From: Gammaproteobacteria bacterium | GTDB lineage: Bacteria; Pseudomonadota; Gammaproteobacteria; Burkholderiales; Gallionellaceae | DNA length: 64,000 nucleotides | Direction: 5' to 3' | Assembly (NCBI GenBank): GCA_018814405.1 | Contig: JAHIZO010000008.1 | Location: 1-64,000, forward strand | Shown: positions 42,405 to 55,420 of the stretch, piece after piece | Layout of the letters: each line of letters opens with the position of its first letter | How positions within the stretch are numbered: the first letter of the stretch is position 1 | The notes under the pieces: generated by a model | The model's database searches: none | The model's input: only the letters and a program-made list of their open reading frames with translations | What the model was told of the DNA's origin: nothing | Translations under genes and position numbers: made by a program

Positions 42405-43330
42405 CGCAGTAGCGCGATGCCATGGGCACCATGCAGCCACGCAGCCTGTATATCTTCCTGTTTCAAACCACCCAAGGCATACACGGGAATCGTTGTTTCA
42501 TCTGCTATAGCCGCGAACCTATCCCACCCCAGATGCAACGCGCCCGGATGCGAGAGCGTCGGCAACACCGGTGACAACAAAGCGAAATCGCAGCCCAAAA
42601 TTTCAGCACGTTGCAATTCTTCGGCGCTGTGACATGAGGCCGCACACCAATCCACCTCCGGGCGCGCTTTCAACTCAGCCAGCTGGGTCGAAGTCAGTTG
42701 CACTCCGTCTGCTCCCACGTCTTGCACCAGCACCACATCACCATTGAGTAACACCTTTGCACCGCGCGCATGTGCCAACGCGACCACACGTTGTGCCAGT
42801 GAGCGCAATTCATCCCGCGCTAAATCTTTCTCGCGCAGCTGGATCAGTTTCAACCCCGCATCCAATCTGGTTTGCAGCCTTGTCAGGAATGGCTCCACCC
42901 CCAGTTCTGCCGCGTTGCTGATGGCATACAGCGCCGGCAATTCCAGCGCGCGCAAAATAGGTGCATTTGCGGGAAGGATGGGCGCTACATTCGTTTTCCC
43001 CGGCTGCTGCCACGCGAATTGCTGTCCTTCATGCGGATGTAAGTCGCCCGTCCATGCTGTTACACGAAAGAAAGCCAGGCGGACAGTGGCATGTGGATAG
43101 GTGAATACGCGGGTTAGCCAAGGATGGGCTGTTTGGACTGCGATGCCGAGCTCTTCCCGCAGCTCGCGTACCAGCGCATCATGCGCCGTCTCGCCCAGCT
43201 CCACTTTACCGCCCGGGAATTCCCAGTAGCCTGCCCATATCTTGTCAGCCGGTCGCTGCGCCAGCAGGAAAGTTCCGTCAGGTCTTTGCAGAACAGCTGC
43301 AGATACTTCGACGACTTTATCCTTGGACAT
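42386..43330 (-). CDS. Nudix hydrolase (MutT) fused to a ThiE-like domain
   Basis: A 314-aa fusion. Residues 1-135 are an 8-oxo-dGTPase-type Nudix domain with the box [21 protein letters not shown] near residue 38, cut here as G-x5-E-x7-R-E-x2-E-E. About 145-314 is a TIM-barrel domain like thiamine-phosphate synthase, with [33 protein letters not shown] and [11 protein letters not shown]. The first half cleans 8-oxo-dGTP; the second may recycle or sense a thiamine-type compound, unproven. The arrangement is widespread in proteobacteria. The start MSKDKVVEV overlaps the DUF815 gene by 14 bases. Confidence 0.88.
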   Translation of the reverse strand: MSKDKVVEVSAAVLQRPDGTFLLAQRPADKIWAGYWEFPGGKVELGETAHDALVRELREELGIAVQTAHPWLTRVFTYPHATVRLAFFRVTAWTGDLHPHEGQQFAWQQPGKTNVAPILPANAPILRALELPALYAISNAAELGVEPFLTRLQTRLDAGLKLIQLREKDLARDELRSLAQRVVALAHARGAKVLLNGDVVLVQDVGADGVQLTSTQLAELKARPEVDWCAASCHSAEELQRAEILGCDFALLSPVLPTLSHPGALHLGWDRFAAIADETTIPVYALGGLKQEDIQAAWLHGAHGIALLRQAWGS

Positions 43331-44180
43331 GCTGCCCACACCAGTCACGCGCGAACTGCCCAGCCACCCGGCCGCTGCGCGAACCACGCATCAGGGACCA
43401 TTGCAGTGCAGCAGTACGCACCGTATCCGTCATACCCTGCATCCAGCCATGATGCTTCAACCAGTGTGCCGCCGCAGCCAGATATTCGTCCTGCGAGAAA
43501 GGATAGAACGACACCCACAAGCCGAATCGTTCGGACAGCGATACTTTCTCTTCCACACTTTCCGCGGGATGCACTTCATCACCCGCATATTTCGTGGCTA
43601 GATTGTCCTGCATGTAGTCGGGCATCAAATGGCGGCGATTCGATGTCGCATAGATGAGCAAGTTTTCCGAGAAAGCCACCAGATCTCCATCCAGCGCGGC
43701 TTTGAGTGACTGATAGCCAGGCTCTTCAGCATTGAATGACAGGTCATCGCAATACAGAATGAAACGCTCTTTGCGACCTTGCACCAAACCGATGATGTGC
43801 GATAGGTCGATCAAACCCTGTTTGTCGATCTGGATCACGCGCAGACCTTGCGCCGCATATTCGCTCAACAACGCCTTTACGAGAGACGATTTCCCCGTAC
43901 CGCGTGCGCCAGAAAGCAGCACGTTGTTGGCGGTCCCGCCCTGTACAAACTGTTGAGTGTTCTGCCGGATGCGCTGCTTCTGATCGTCTATACCGAGCAG
44001 ATCTGAGAGGGCTATACGTTGGAAGTTCGGAACAGGATGCAATATGCGTTGCTGGTGATTCCAGCGAAACGCCACGGCAACTTGCCAGTCAGGCACCAGT
44101 AACTTTGCGCTGGGCAGAATACCTTCCAATCGGGAGAGCAAACCATCAGCACGGGAGAGGAATCTATCCAGTTTATCCAT
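43317..44180 (-). CDS. DUF815 family AAA-type ATPase
   Basis: A 287-aa AAA-like ATPase, with the Walker [11 protein letters not shown] near residue 92, Walker [11 protein letters not shown] near 143 and [14 protein letters not shown] in sensor 1. The family (DUF815) is widespread next to argJ and a mutT gene, but its role is unknown. It overlaps the downstream Nudix-ThiE gene by 14 bases and follows argJ by 32 bases, all on one strand. Confidence 0.85.
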   Translation of the reverse strand: MDKLDRFLSRADGLLSRLEGILPSAKLLVPDWQVAVAFRWNHQQRILHPVPNFQRIALSDLLGIDDQKQRIRQNTQQFVQGGTANNVLLSGARGTGKSSLVKALLSEYAAQGLRVIQIDKQGLIDLSHIIGLVQGRKERFILYCDDLSFNAEEPGYQSLKAALDGDLVAFSENLLIYATSNRRHLMPDYMQDNLATKYAGDEVHPAESVEEKVSLSERFGLWVSFYPFSQDEYLAAAAHWLKHHGWMQGMTDTVRTAALQWSLMRGSRSGRVAGQFARDWCGQHVQG

Positions 44181-44212
44181 AGACGCTTCCTCTCACCTGC
44201 GCGTAACTTGGA

Positions 44213-45430
44213 TCAACTACGATAACTGGCGTTGATCTTCACATAATCGTATGAGAAATCACATGTCCACAGCGTGGCATCGATCTCACCGCGATCCAGC
44301 ACGACGCGAATGGTGATATCGCTCTGTTGCATGACTCGCTGACCATCCTCTTCCTGATAGCTCATTGCACGCCCACCGTTCTCTGCCACCAGAACATCGT
44401 CCAGATACAGCCTGAGTTTGACCACATCAAGATCAGCCACGCCAGCATAACCGATGGCGGCAAGGATGCGCCCGAGGTTGGGGTCGGAAGCAAAGAATGC
44501 CGTTTTCACCAAAGGTGAGTGAGCGATGGCATAGCCGATCTTTTTGCATTCTTCTTCGTCCTTGCCACCCTCGATCTGGAGTGTGATGAACTTGGTCGCA
44601 CCTTCTCCATCTCGCACGATGGCTTGCGCAAGTTCGGTAGCGACATCAGTGATGGCCGCCTGCATCTCAGCCCGGTCCGCACCATTGATCTCTACAGCGC
44701 TCTTGCCGGTAGCGATCAGCATCAGTGCGTCATTGGTAGAAGTATCTCCATCCACAGTGATGCAATTGAAAGACTTGTCCGCAGCTTGACGCACCATCTC
44801 TTGCAGCAGCGGTTGCGCGATCTTGGCATCGGTCGCGATATAACCCAGCATGGTCGCCATGTTGGGGTGGATCATGCCAGAGCCTTTGGAGATTCCAGTG
44901 ATGGTGATGGTATTGCCGCCTAGCTTCACTTGCCGTGATGCCGCCTTGGCGACGATATCGGTGGTCATGATCGCGTGCGCTGCTTCATACCAGTTGTCCG
45001 ATTTCAAGTTTTCGATCGCTTGCGGCATGCCCGCAACGATCTTGCTGACCGGAAGCGGCTCCATGATGACGCCAGTAGAAAACGGCAGAATTTGTTCCGA
45101 TGCACAGCCCAACAACTTTGCCAATTCGGCACAAGTCGTGCGCGCATCCTTCATGCCTTGTTCGCCTGTACCCGCATTGGCATTGCCGGTGTTGATCACC
45201 AGCGCGCGTATGCCTTTATTGACCGCCAGATGTTCCCTGGCAACGGTGACCGGTGCGGCACAGAAACGGTTGGTGGTAAACACCCCCGCGACAGTCACAT
45301 CCTCTTCCAGAGCAATGATCAGTAGATCCTTGCGAGCTTTTCGCTTGATCCCTGCTTCTGCGATACCCAAAGAAACGCCCGCAACGGGCAACAGTTGTGC
45401 CGCGACGGGCGTAGAGAGATTCACCGGCAT
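44213..45430 (-). CDS. argJ: Glutamate N-acetyltransferase / amino-acid N-acetyltransferase ArgJ
   Basis: ArgJ transfers acetyl from N-acetylornithine to glutamate, recycling the acetyl group in arginine synthesis; some forms also use acetyl-CoA. The 405-aa precursor self-cleaves between A192 and T193 in [10 protein letters not shown], leaving Thr193 as the nucleophile. Conserved [13 protein letters not shown] and [12 protein letters not shown] segments are present. Length is normal. It lies between a cNMP-domain protein and the DUF815 ATPase. Confidence 0.96.
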   Translation of the reverse strand: MPVNLSTPVAAQLLPVAGVSLGIAEAGIKRKARKDLLIIALEEDVTVAGVFTTNRFCAAPVTVAREHLAVNKGIRALVINTGNANAGTGEQGMKDARTTCAELAKLLGCASEQILPFSTGVIMEPLPVSKIVAGMPQAIENLKSDNWYEAAHAIMTTDIVAKAASRQVKLGGNTITITGISKGSGMIHPNMATMLGYIATDAKIAQPLLQEMVRQAADKSFNCITVDGDTSTNDALMLIATGKSAVEINGADRAEMQAAITDVATELAQAIVRDGEGATKFITLQIEGGKDEEECKKIGYAIAHSPLVKTAFFASDPNLGRILAAIGYAGVADLDVVKLRLYLDDVLVAENGGRAMSYQEEDGQRVMQQSDITIRVVLDRGEIDATLWTCDFSYDYVKINASYRS

Positions 45431-45436
45431 GATGAT

Positions 45437-45934
45437 TTAAAGGTGGCGACCGGTCTTGTATAGATAATTCGTCATTTCTACCGACTGCGCATTCATGCGG
45501 CGTACGATGCCATGTGTATGACGAACAATGCCGCGCATGACGTAATAGACGATGGCAGGCTGGGTATTCAACAACGACTCCAACTTGCAGCGATCAAGGA
45601 TCAATACTTGGCAATCAGTTTTGGCAGTGATAGTGGCGCTAATCTGAGACACATTGCCGCCCACAAAAGTGATGATGCCAGCCAGATCACCAGGCTGCAG
45701 AAGATGCAGTGTGGCCTGCTCGCTACCGATATTGGCGGTCGCTTCGACTTCTCCACTGGCCAGCATGACCAATGAATTCTTCAACTTTTCATCGCCAGGA
45801 CGCAACAGACTTGCGCCGGCCTTGAACTCCCTCACTTCAAACAGTTGCCCAAGCGATTCGATCTCCGCATCACGCAGTTCTTCTGTGAGTGTCGAGTTAT
45901 GCAAGGTTTGCAGAATCATTTGATCCGTCACCAT
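45437..45934 (-). CDS. Cyclic nucleotide-binding domain protein
   Basis: A 165-aa protein made of one cNMP-binding beta-barrel (about 15-135; FKAGASLLRPGDE and LLQPGDLAGIITF), followed by a helix and a short tail. There is no helix-turn-helix, so unlike Crp it probably is not a DNA-binding regulator. The usual phosphate-cassette arginine is not obvious in the GDLAG segment, so it might not bind cAMP. It sits 26 bases after secA and 6 bases ahead of argJ. Role unknown. Confidence 0.8.
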   Translation of the reverse strand: MVTDQMILQTLHNSTLTEELRDAEIESLGQLFEVREFKAGASLLRPGDEKLKNSLVMLASGEVEATANIGSEQATLHLLQPGDLAGIITFVGGNVSQISATITAKTDCQVLILDRCKLESLLNTQPAIVYYVMRGIVRHTHGIVRRMNAQSVEMTNYLYKTGRHL

Positions 45935-45960
45935 CTTTGGTCTCCCTAGATTGTTATGTG

Positions 45961-48675
<2,715 letters not shown>

Positions 48676-48710
48676 GCTTATATTTTCTGTGACGATTGTT
48701 ACGAACAAAT

Positions 48711-48742
48711 AAAAAAGGGTGAGGTACCCACCTCACCCTGCC
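48711..48742 (-). terminator. Rho-independent terminator after the M23 peptidase gene
   Basis: On the minus strand AGGGTGAGGT and ACCTCACCCT pair as a 10-bp stem around a 4-base loop, followed by TTTTTTATTTG. It lies between the M23 peptidase stop and the secA start, so secA needs its own promoter. Confidence 0.85.
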
Positions 48743-48757
48743 GTAAAGACGCTTGCT

Positions 48758-49681
48758 TCAACTGGCTGCTTTTTGCAGGAAGCGCACCGGATTCTGCGCA
48801 GTCCCTCTGTACCTCACTTCGAAATGCAGGTGATTGCCAGTAGAGCGTCCGGTACTTCCGACTTTTGCGATCTCGTGCCCGCGGCGAACAACCTCGCCGA
48901 CTTTGACCAGCAGCTTGGAAGCATGTGCATAACGGGTGATGATCTGGTTACCGTGATCTATCTCGACCATATTACCATATTGAGGATGCAGCCCGGCGAA
49001 CACCACCACCCCACCTGCGGAGGCATAAACCGGCGTTCCCGCTGGCACCATATAATCCACGCCTTCATGCATCGCGTTCTTGCCCGTAAAGGGATCGATG
49101 CGCCAGCCGAAGTTGGAGGAATACCAGCTCACCGTGATCGGTGCCACCGAAGGCAGCATCTTCTTATCCAACTTGTCTTGTTGCAGCAGCGTCTCGAGCG
49201 CAACCAACTTATCACTTCTATCGCCGAGCAGCGAATTCAAGTCCCCCAGCTGCTGCAGCATCGTTTCCAGCGAGATATCCTGCTGCGGAGGCACTGTCAG
49301 CAATGGACCGCCCTGTGCCGGTTGCTGCCCGAAGGAGAACTCCTGCGGATTCATCCCGCTCAATTTGGCCAGGCGTGCACCCAAACCATCGAGGCGCTGC
49401 AACTGTGCCTGCATCTGCCCCAGACGCACCGCCATCGCATCTAGGCTCTGGCGCATGAACAATTCCTGCTTGCGCAGCTCCTCATCCTGAGCGCTAGCCA
49501 ACCATGCCTTCAGCTCATTACTGATGGTGCCGGACTGAAAACGCACGATGGCATATTGCGCCATCAACACAGCTGCGACGAACAGACCCAACGCCACCAA
49601 AGCAGCAGCCAGCATATGCGTTCCTGTCAGCGTCAGACTGCGAGCTTTTGCAGAACTGTTCGAAACTAGAATAATATTCAC
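48758..49681 (-). CDS. M23 family (LytM-type) periplasmic peptidase
   Basis: A 307-aa protein anchored by one N-terminal membrane segment (about 22-44), followed by a coiled-coil stretch (about 55-165) and a C-terminal LytM domain. The metal site is seen in HEGVDY and the later HLHFEVRYRG, so the domain looks active against peptidoglycan cross-links. Two GTG starts are possible: 49687 and 49681; the second has GGGAG seven bases ahead and is chosen. It is divergent from dciA. Placement between ftsZ/lpxC and secA is classical in betaproteobacteria. Confidence 0.88.
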   Translation of the reverse strand: MNIILVSNSSAKARSLTLTGTHMLAAALVALGLFVAAVLMAQYAIVRFQSGTISNELKAWLASAQDEELRKQELFMRQSLDAMAVRLGQMQAQLQRLDGLGARLAKLSGMNPQEFSFGQQPAQGGPLLTVPPQQDISLETMLQQLGDLNSLLGDRSDKLVALETLLQQDKLDKKMLPSVAPITVSWYSSNFGWRIDPFTGKNAMHEGVDYMVPAGTPVYASAGGVVVFAGLHPQYGNMVEIDHGNQIITRYAHASKLLVKVGEVVRRGHEIAKVGSTGRSTGNHLHFEVRYRGTAQNPVRFLQKAAS

Positions 49682-49713
49682 ATCCACACTCCCTACGAGA
49701 TTCCCAAACGACT

Positions 49714-50136
49714 GTGCCCAACCGCTTGAATGACTTCCTGGATGCCGATCCGAAACTGAAGCAACTCACACTGGCAGCACGCCAACTCGTGTGGTTACAA
49801 CATCAATATCGGTCCATCGCGCCGCCTTCTTTAGTTCAAGGCAGCCGTGTCTTACGGTTTGAAAACAATCATCTGACCTTGGCTGCCGACAATGGTGCAG
49901 TCGCCAACAAACTCAAACAACTCGCCCCTCAATTAATTTCTTCATTTCGAACAAGGGGATGCGAGGTTACTGGAATTCAAACACAGGTGCAAGTAAACGC
50001 CAGCCCGCCTGTGGCGCCGTCGCCACCCAGAGCGCTTGGCGAGCAAGGGCGCGTTGCGCTGGACGAGTTGGCTCATGAGCTACCGGAAGGCGATCTGAAA
50101 TCGGCGATAGAACGCCTCGCTCATATCAAACGTTAG
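49714..50136 (+). CDS. dciA: DciA-like helicase loader (DUF721)
   Basis: A 140-aa protein of the DUF721 family, whose members (DciA) load or regulate the replicative helicase DnaB where DnaC is absent. The KH-like N-domain is recognisable from LVWLQHQYRSIAPPSLV through NHLTLAADNGAVANKLKQLAPQL (up to about 80), then a Pro-rich linker and a helical tail. GTG start; no clear ribosome site. It is divergent from the M23 gene, with 32 bases between the GTGs, and overlaps the convergent 65-aa gene by four bases. Confidence 0.82.
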   Translation: MPNRLNDFLDADPKLKQLTLAARQLVWLQHQYRSIAPPSLVQGSRVLRFENNHLTLAADNGAVANKLKQLAPQLISSFRTRGCEVTGIQTQVQVNASPPVAPSPPRALGEQGRVALDELAHELPEGDLKSAIERLAHIKR

Positions 50137-50330
50137 ACAAAGACACGCCAAGCAACCAAGCCGAAGCGCTCCAGCGCATACAGCACGGCAAATACAAGCA
50201 ATAAGAACAACAGGAACCGTACGATCTGACTGATGAATCTCAGATAGCGCAGATCGCGCGTGAACAGATAAGCCAACCCAGAGACTGCCAACAGCAACGC
50301 CGACAGCAGTAGGACCAGTCGGATCAACAT
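50133..50330 (-). CDS. Small membrane protein, 65 aa
   Basis: A 65-aa protein with two hydrophobic segments (about 2-22 and 38-58) joined by a basic loop (RDLRYLRFISQIVRF). I do not recognise it; similar tiny two-pass proteins next to lpxC are, as far as I remember, seen in other betaproteobacteria. It is 12 bases after lpxC on the same strand, so it is likely in the ftsZ-lpxC transcript. The real gene status rests on hydrophobic patterning and tight spacing. Confidence 0.65.
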   Translation of the reverse strand: MLIRLVLLLSALLLAVSGLAYLFTRDLRYLRFISQIVRFLLFLLLVFAVLYALERFGLVAWRVFV

Positions 50331-50342
50331 ATCGATCTCAGA

Positions 50343-51254
50343 TTAGACAGGCTGTAGCTGCAGGCGCAGAAAGTCAGGCGCCTCTTCAGCCTTGGTGAAA
50401 GTTGCGAATTCCCATGCCGTTTCATCCGCCAGCAATGCGCGACACAGTGCATTGTTCAGCGCGTGGCCGGATTTATAACCTGAAAAAGCACCTATGAGTG
50501 GGTGTCCCAGCAGATATAGGTCACCGATCGCATCCAGTACCTTGTGCTTCACGAACTCGTCTTCGAAGCGCAGCCCGTCCGGATTGATCACACGGTACTC
50601 GTCCATCACAATGGCATTGTCCAGATTGCCGCCCAATGCCAAACCTTGCGCACGCATATTCTCTACATCCTGCATGAAGCCGAAGGTACGTGCCCGACTG
50701 ACTTCCTTTATATAAGAATGCTCACCCAGGTCGACTACGACGTTCTGTTTGGTATTTGCGAATACAGGATGGGCGAAATTGATCGTGAAGTTGAGTTTGT
50801 AACCATTGAAAGGCTCGAAGCGTACCCACTTGTCACCATCCTTCACTTCCACTGTCTTTAGGATACGGATGAATCTCTTGGGCGCATCCTGCTCAACGAT
50901 GCCAGCCGATTGCAGCAAAAAGATGAATGTACCCGCACTACCATCCATGATGGGCAATTCCGAACTGGTCAGTTCAACGATGGCGTTGTCGATACCCAAG
51001 CCGGCCAATGCCGACATCAAGTGTTCGACCGTCGCTACCCGCGCACCATTCGCCTCCAGACAAGTAGACAGGCGCGTGTCATGCACCGCATGTGCTTCGG
51101 CACGTATATCCGAAGACTGCGGCAGATCCACGCGACGAAATACGATGCCGCTGTCGATGGCAGCAGGACGCAAGGTCAGATAGACCTTCTCGCCTGTATG
51201 CAAGCCGACACCGGTCGCTTCGACCACCGTCTTCAATGTGCGCTGTTTGACCAT
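50343..51254 (-). CDS. lpxC: UDP-3-O-acyl-N-acetylglucosamine deacetylase LpxC
   Basis: LpxC is the zinc-dependent committed step of lipid A synthesis. The 303-aa protein has H78 in [13 protein letters not shown] and H237 and D241 in [12 protein letters not shown], at the same residue numbers as the E. coli enzyme's metal ligands; [20 protein letters not shown] follows. Length is normal. It is 84 bases after ftsZ, as in the classical dcw cluster. Confidence 0.97.
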   Translation of the reverse strand: MVKQRTLKTVVEATGVGLHTGEKVYLTLRPAAIDSGIVFRRVDLPQSSDIRAEAHAVHDTRLSTCLEANGARVATVEHLMSALAGLGIDNAIVELTSSELPIMDGSAGTFIFLLQSAGIVEQDAPKRFIRILKTVEVKDGDKWVRFEPFNGYKLNFTINFAHPVFANTKQNVVVDLGEHSYIKEVSRARTFGFMQDVENMRAQGLALGGNLDNAIVMDEYRVINPDGLRFEDEFVKHKVLDAIGDLYLLGHPLIGAFSGYKSGHALNNALCRALLADETAWEFATFTKAEEAPDFLRLQLQPV

Positions 51255-51338
51255 TCCTATTTACCCGACTGATTCGCCGATGAGTTTAGCATAGGCCGCA
51301 AACGGCCCGCCCCTGCTCCACCAGCGATCGCGCCTCGC

Positions 51339-52496
51339 TCAGTCTGCCTGCTTACGGAGAAAAGACGGGATATCCAGTGTCTCGACACCGGACTGCTTCA
51401 TCGCTTCCACGGCTTCACGATGACGTCCGCTGCGCATCACTGCCGGCATGTCCAACTCACTGAAATCCACCATGGGCGCATCATGCGTACCGGTGCGCAA
51501 CTGGGCTTGTGGCACCAACACTGGACGGGACTGGGGCTTTCTCACCTCACCCAAACCGGTTGCCACGATAGTCACACGCAGTTCGTCACCCATGCTCTCG
51601 TCGAATACAGAACCAACGATCACAGTCGCTTCAGATGCGGCAAACTGGAAACAGTTCATCACCTCATGAAACTCTTCCAGAGTGATCTCGCTGCTGGAGG
51701 TCACGTTGACCAGAACGCCGCGCGCGCCGGTCAGATCCACATCCTCCAGCAACGGGCTGGCGATCGCCTGTTCTGCAGCACGCTGCGCACGATTTTCACC
51801 GGACGCCGCGGCAGAGCCCATCATCGCCATACCGTTCTCGGACATCACTGTGCATACGTCGGCAAAGTCCACGTTGATCATGCCCGGCACGTTGATGACT
51901 TCTGCTATACCTGCCACTGCGCCATGCAACACTCCGTTGGATGCCGTGTAGGCTGCCGGCATGGTCGTCTTGCCCCCGAGCACTTCCATCAACTTTGCAT
52001 TCGGCACGATGATCAGTGAATCGACATAGGCGGCCAATTCTTCGATACCCTGCTGTGCGATCGCCATACGCTTGCCTTCGAACACGAACGGCTTGGTGAC
52101 GACTGCCACGGTCAGGATGCCCATCTCCTTGGCCACTTGCGCCACGATAGGCGCGGCGCCTGTTCCTGTACCGCCACCCATACCGGCGGTGATGAACACC
52201 ATGTTCGCGCCGTCGATGATCTCGGCGATACGTTCACGATCTTCTTCCGCCGCTGCTTGGCCGATCTGCGGTTTGGCACCTGCGCCCAAGCCCTTGGTCA
52301 GTGCAGAGCCGATCTGCAATTGAACGCGCGCTTTGCTGCGCTTCAATGCCTGTGCATCAGTGTTGATGGTAATGAACTCGACACCTTGCACACCCTGTTC
52401 GATCATATGATCGACCGCATTGCCGCCGCAGCCGCCCACGCCCACCACCTTGATCACCGCGCCTTGCGGTTGTGCATCCAAAAGTTCGAAAGCCAT
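51339..52496 (-). CDS. ftsZ: Cell division GTPase FtsZ
   Basis: FtsZ forms the Z ring. The 385-aa protein has the N-terminal nucleotide fold with GVGGCGGNAVDHMI near residue 22, the tubulin signature GGGTGTGAAP near 105, and the T7 loop with NVDFADV and ENGMAMMGS near 205. A flexible linker ends in the conserved tail TLDIPSFLRKQAD, which binds FtsA, ZipA and ZapD. Two adjacent ATGs (52499 and 52496) follow AAGGAG; the second is used here. The residues GGCGGN replace the more usual GGGGGN at the first glycine loop. Confidence 0.96.
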   Translation of the reverse strand: MAFELLDAQPQGAVIKVVGVGGCGGNAVDHMIEQGVQGVEFITINTDAQALKRSKARVQLQIGSALTKGLGAGAKPQIGQAAAEEDRERIAEIIDGANMVFITAGMGGGTGTGAAPIVAQVAKEMGILTVAVVTKPFVFEGKRMAIAQQGIEELAAYVDSLIIVPNAKLMEVLGGKTTMPAAYTASNGVLHGAVAGIAEVINVPGMINVDFADVCTVMSENGMAMMGSAAASGENRAQRAAEQAIASPLLEDVDLTGARGVLVNVTSSSEITLEEFHEVMNCFQFAASEATVIVGSVFDESMGDELRVTIVATGLGEVRKPQSRPVLVPQAQLRTGTHDAPMVDFSELDMPAVMRSGRHREAVEAMKQSGVETLDIPSFLRKQAD

Positions 52497-52565
52497 CATT
52501 TTTCTCCTTAAAGTTGATAACAAATATTTAATACAAACCCGACCGATCTCACAGCACGACTACTG

Positions 52566-53795
52566 CTAAAAGTTCCCCTTGAACCAATCCTTCATCTTCT
52601 CCAGCACATCCTTGAACGACCCCGTCCCTACTCTGGACACTTCCTCGCGCTGGTGGCGTTCCAGTCCGTACACCAGCAGACCGACGCCGGTCGCATAACG
52701 CGGCGTCTTCACTACTGCCGACAAACCGCCGATGTTGCGCGGCAAGCCCAGCCGCACCGGCAGATGGAATATCTCTTCGCCCAACTCGACCATGCCCTGC
52801 ATGGCAGCACTGCCGCCGGTGATGACGATGCCGGAGGACAGCAGGTCTTCGAAGCCGCTGCGGCGGATCTCTGTCTGCACCAGCGAGTACAACTCTTCCA
52901 CACGCGGCTCGATCACTTCCGCCAGCGTCTGACGCGACAACATGCGCGCACTGCGCTCGCCCACGCCGGGCACCTCGATCGGCGCATCATTCGCCAGCTG
53001 GCGTAGCGCGCAGCCGTATTTGATCTTGATGTCTTCCGCATCCTTTGTCGGCGTGCGCAAAGCCATCGCGATGTCGTTGGTGATCTGGTCACCCGCGATA
53101 GGGATCACTGCCGTGTGACGGATCGCGCCGCCGGTGAAGATCGCCACATCTGTGGTGCCTCCGCCGATATCCACCAGACACACGCCCAATTCCCGCTCGT
53201 CGTCCGCCAGCACCGCCTTACTCGATGCCAGCGGCTGCAGAATCATGTCTTCCACTTCCAATCCGCAACGATGGATGCACTTGAGGATGTTCTGCACCGC
53301 AGACACTGCACCGGTCACGATGTGTATCTCCACTTCCAGGCGCAGGCCGCTCATGCCCATCGGCTTTTTGATCCCGCTCTGTCCGTCGATGCTGAACTCC
53401 TGCTCCAGGATGTGCAGGATCTGTTGATCGCCCGGCAAACTGATCGAGCTGGCAGTTTCGATGGCACGCTCCACGTCGGTATGCGCCACTTCCTTGTCCC
53501 TGATCTTGATCATGCCGTGCGCATTCGAGCTACGGATATGACCGCCCGCGATACCGGTGTAGACCTGACGTATCGTGCAATCCGCCATCAGTTCCGCTTC
53601 CTGAAGCGCCTGCTGGATCGCGCCCACCGTGGCATCGATATTCACCACCATGCCCTTTTTCATGCCTGATGATTGATGCATACCGGCGCCGATCACCTCC
53701 AGCGTGCCTTCCGCCGTCACCTCGGCCACGATGCACGCGATCTTCGACGTGCCGATGTCCAGACCAACGATCAGATTCTTACTCACTTTGCTCAT
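52566..53795 (-). CDS. ftsA: Cell division protein FtsA
   Basis: A 409-aa actin-like protein that anchors FtsZ to the membrane and recruits late divisome proteins. It has the phosphate-1 loop DIGTSKIACIVAE near residue 14, LVDIGGGTTDVAIF near 205 and the adenosine region GGSAAMQGM near 335. The C-terminal amphipathic membrane-targeting helix VLEKMKDWFKGNF is clear. AGGAGAAGG ahead of the ATG sets the start. It lies 19 bases after ftsQ. Confidence 0.96.
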   Translation of the reverse strand: MSKVSKNLIVGLDIGTSKIACIVAEVTAEGTLEVIGAGMHQSSGMKKGMVVNIDATVGAIQQALQEAELMADCTIRQVYTGIAGGHIRSSNAHGMIKIRDKEVAHTDVERAIETASSISLPGDQQILHILEQEFSIDGQSGIKKPMGMSGLRLEVEIHIVTGAVSAVQNILKCIHRCGLEVEDMILQPLASSKAVLADDERELGVCLVDIGGGTTDVAIFTGGAIRHTAVIPIAGDQITNDIAMALRTPTKDAEDIKIKYGCALRQLANDAPIEVPGVGERSARMLSRQTLAEVIEPRVEELYSLVQTEIRRSGFEDLLSSGIVITGGSAAMQGMVELGEEIFHLPVRLGLPRNIGGLSAVVKTPRYATGVGLLVYGLERHQREEVSRVGTGSFKDVLEKMKDWFKGNF

Positions 53796-53814
53796 CACCT
53801 TCTCCTGACTACCC

Positions 53815-54519
53815 TTATGCCGCGCCTAGTGGCGGCTGCACAGCGAATCCATTGCGATAGCGCAGATCGATTCGGCGCGCATTCGGCACGCGCACCGCCA
53901 CGCTGTACGGAAATGCTTGAACGAAACGCGCCAGACGTTCACGCATCGCCTCACGTCCCAACGCAAGTTCCATACCATCGTCCAGCTTGACCTGCCAAGC
54001 CATGCGTGGCGACAGATCCAATTGCACGATATGCCTTTGCAAAGGCAGCAACTCCCGCTCCAACTCGCTATACATACGCGCCACCTCCAATGAGTTCTCC
54101 TGCTCGCCGGAAAACTCGGGTAACGCCTCAGCACTTTTCGCTTCGAATAACTCTCCATAGGTATTCACTAACGAAGTCTTATTCCAGCGCGCCAGTGCGA
54201 TGTGCTCTTCAATCACCACTTCCAGCTGCCAGGGAAACTTGCGTCGCACACTCACCGAGCGCACCCATGGCAACTGTTGAAATACTGCGCGCGTTTCGGC
54301 CAGATCGACTGTGAAGAAATTACCGCGCACCTGATCACGCACCACCTCCTCCAGCTGGGCGACATCAACGCGTTGCGGTGTTGCAGTCAGCACCACCGCC
54401 TGCAATGAGAACGCTGGCAACTGCGCCACGTATCGCAACAAGCCGTAGGCCATCAGCAACAAGCTGAAGCCGAACAGCACATTGGCGATACCGCGCAGCA
54501 GATGAGCGTTATCCCACAT
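53815..54519 (-). CDS. ftsQ: Cell division protein FtsQ
   Basis: A 234-aa single-pass divisome protein that joins FtsB and FtsL. One membrane segment (about 9-31) is followed by a POTRA domain (about 35-105; [29 protein letters not shown]) and the beta domain ending [10 protein letters not shown]. The start overlaps the ddl stop by 11 bases, giving translational coupling. Confidence 0.93.
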   Translation of the reverse strand: MWDNAHLLRGIANVLFGFSLLLMAYGLLRYVAQLPAFSLQAVVLTATPQRVDVAQLEEVVRDQVRGNFFTVDLAETRAVFQQLPWVRSVSVRRKFPWQLEVVIEEHIALARWNKTSLVNTYGELFEAKSAEALPEFSGEQENSLEVARMYSELERELLPLQRHIVQLDLSPRMAWQVKLDDGMELALGREAMRERLARFVQAFPYSVAVRVPNARRIDLRYRNGFAVQPPLGAA

Positions 54520-55420
54520 GCGCGCCCTCCAATATCTGCACCACCAGTTGATCGAAACCGATGCCCGCCTGACGCGCTGCCATCGGCACTAGGCTGTGAT
54601 CGGTCATACCGGGCGCGGTGTTCGCTTCCAACAGATACATCTTGCCGTCCTCACCACGCAGGAAGTCCACGCGCCCCCAGCCCTGACCGCCTATCAACTG
54701 AAACCCAAGCTGCGCCATGTGCTGCATCTCGGCTTCCTGCTCTGCGTCCAAGCCGCAGGGGCACAGGTAACGCGTGTCGTCGCGCAGATATTTCGCTTCG
54801 TAATCGTAAAACTCGCTCGCCGGTTCGATCTTGATGGCAGGCAATGCCTTGCCGTTCAATATCGCCACCGTGTACTCACCACCGCTCATAAAGCTTTCGG
54901 CGATCACCACCTTGTCGTGTTTTGCTGCTTCGGCGTACGCGGCCGGCAATGCTTCCACTGACTTAACTTTGATCACGCCGACACTGGAGCCTTCGCTGGC
55001 AGGCTTCATGAACAATGGCAGGTCCAGGTGTTCCGCCACTGCATTCCAATCGGTCGGCGCAGTCAGTGCTTCGTATTCCGGGATAGGCAATCCGGCCGCT
55101 TGCCAGATCAACTTGGTACGCCACTTATCCATACCGATGGCCGATGCCATCACGCCACTACCGGTGTAGGGAATATCCATCAGTTCCAGCGCGCCCTGCA
55201 CCGTACCGTCCTCACCGAAACGACCATGCAACATCATGAACACGCGATCGAACTTCTCGGCTTTCAATTCCGACAGCTCACGCTCGGCCGGATCGAACGC
55301 ATGCGCATCCACACCGCTGCGCTGCAACGCAGCCAGCACCGCCGCACCGCTCTTCAGCGACACTTCGCGCTCTGCCGAACGTCCGCCGAACAACACCGCC
55401 ACTTTTCCAAAGTTATTCAC
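54509..55420 (-). CDS. ddl: D-alanine--D-alanine ligase Ddl (DdlB type)
   Basis: Ddl joins two D-alanines with ATP for the stem peptide. The 303-aa ATP-grasp protein has [17 protein letters not shown] near residue 10, [11 protein letters not shown] near 95, [13 protein letters not shown] near 140 and the metal-binding [18 protein letters not shown] near 270. The length fits the DdlB class found in dcw clusters. The start is GTG, in the four-base overlap GTGA with murB's stop. Confidence 0.95.
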   Translation of the reverse strand: MNNFGKVAVLFGGRSAEREVSLKSGAAVLAALQRSGVDAHAFDPAERELSELKAEKFDRVFMMLHGRFGEDGTVQGALELMDIPYTGSGVMASAIGMDKWRTKLIWQAAGLPIPEYEALTAPTDWNAVAEHLDLPLFMKPASEGSSVGVIKVKSVEALPAAYAEAAKHDKVVIAESFMSGGEYTVAILNGKALPAIKIEPASEFYDYEAKYLRDDTRYLCPCGLDAEQEAEMQHMAQLGFQLIGGQGWGRVDFLRGEDGKMYLLEANTAPGMTDHSLVPMAARQAGIGFDQLVVQILEGAHVG

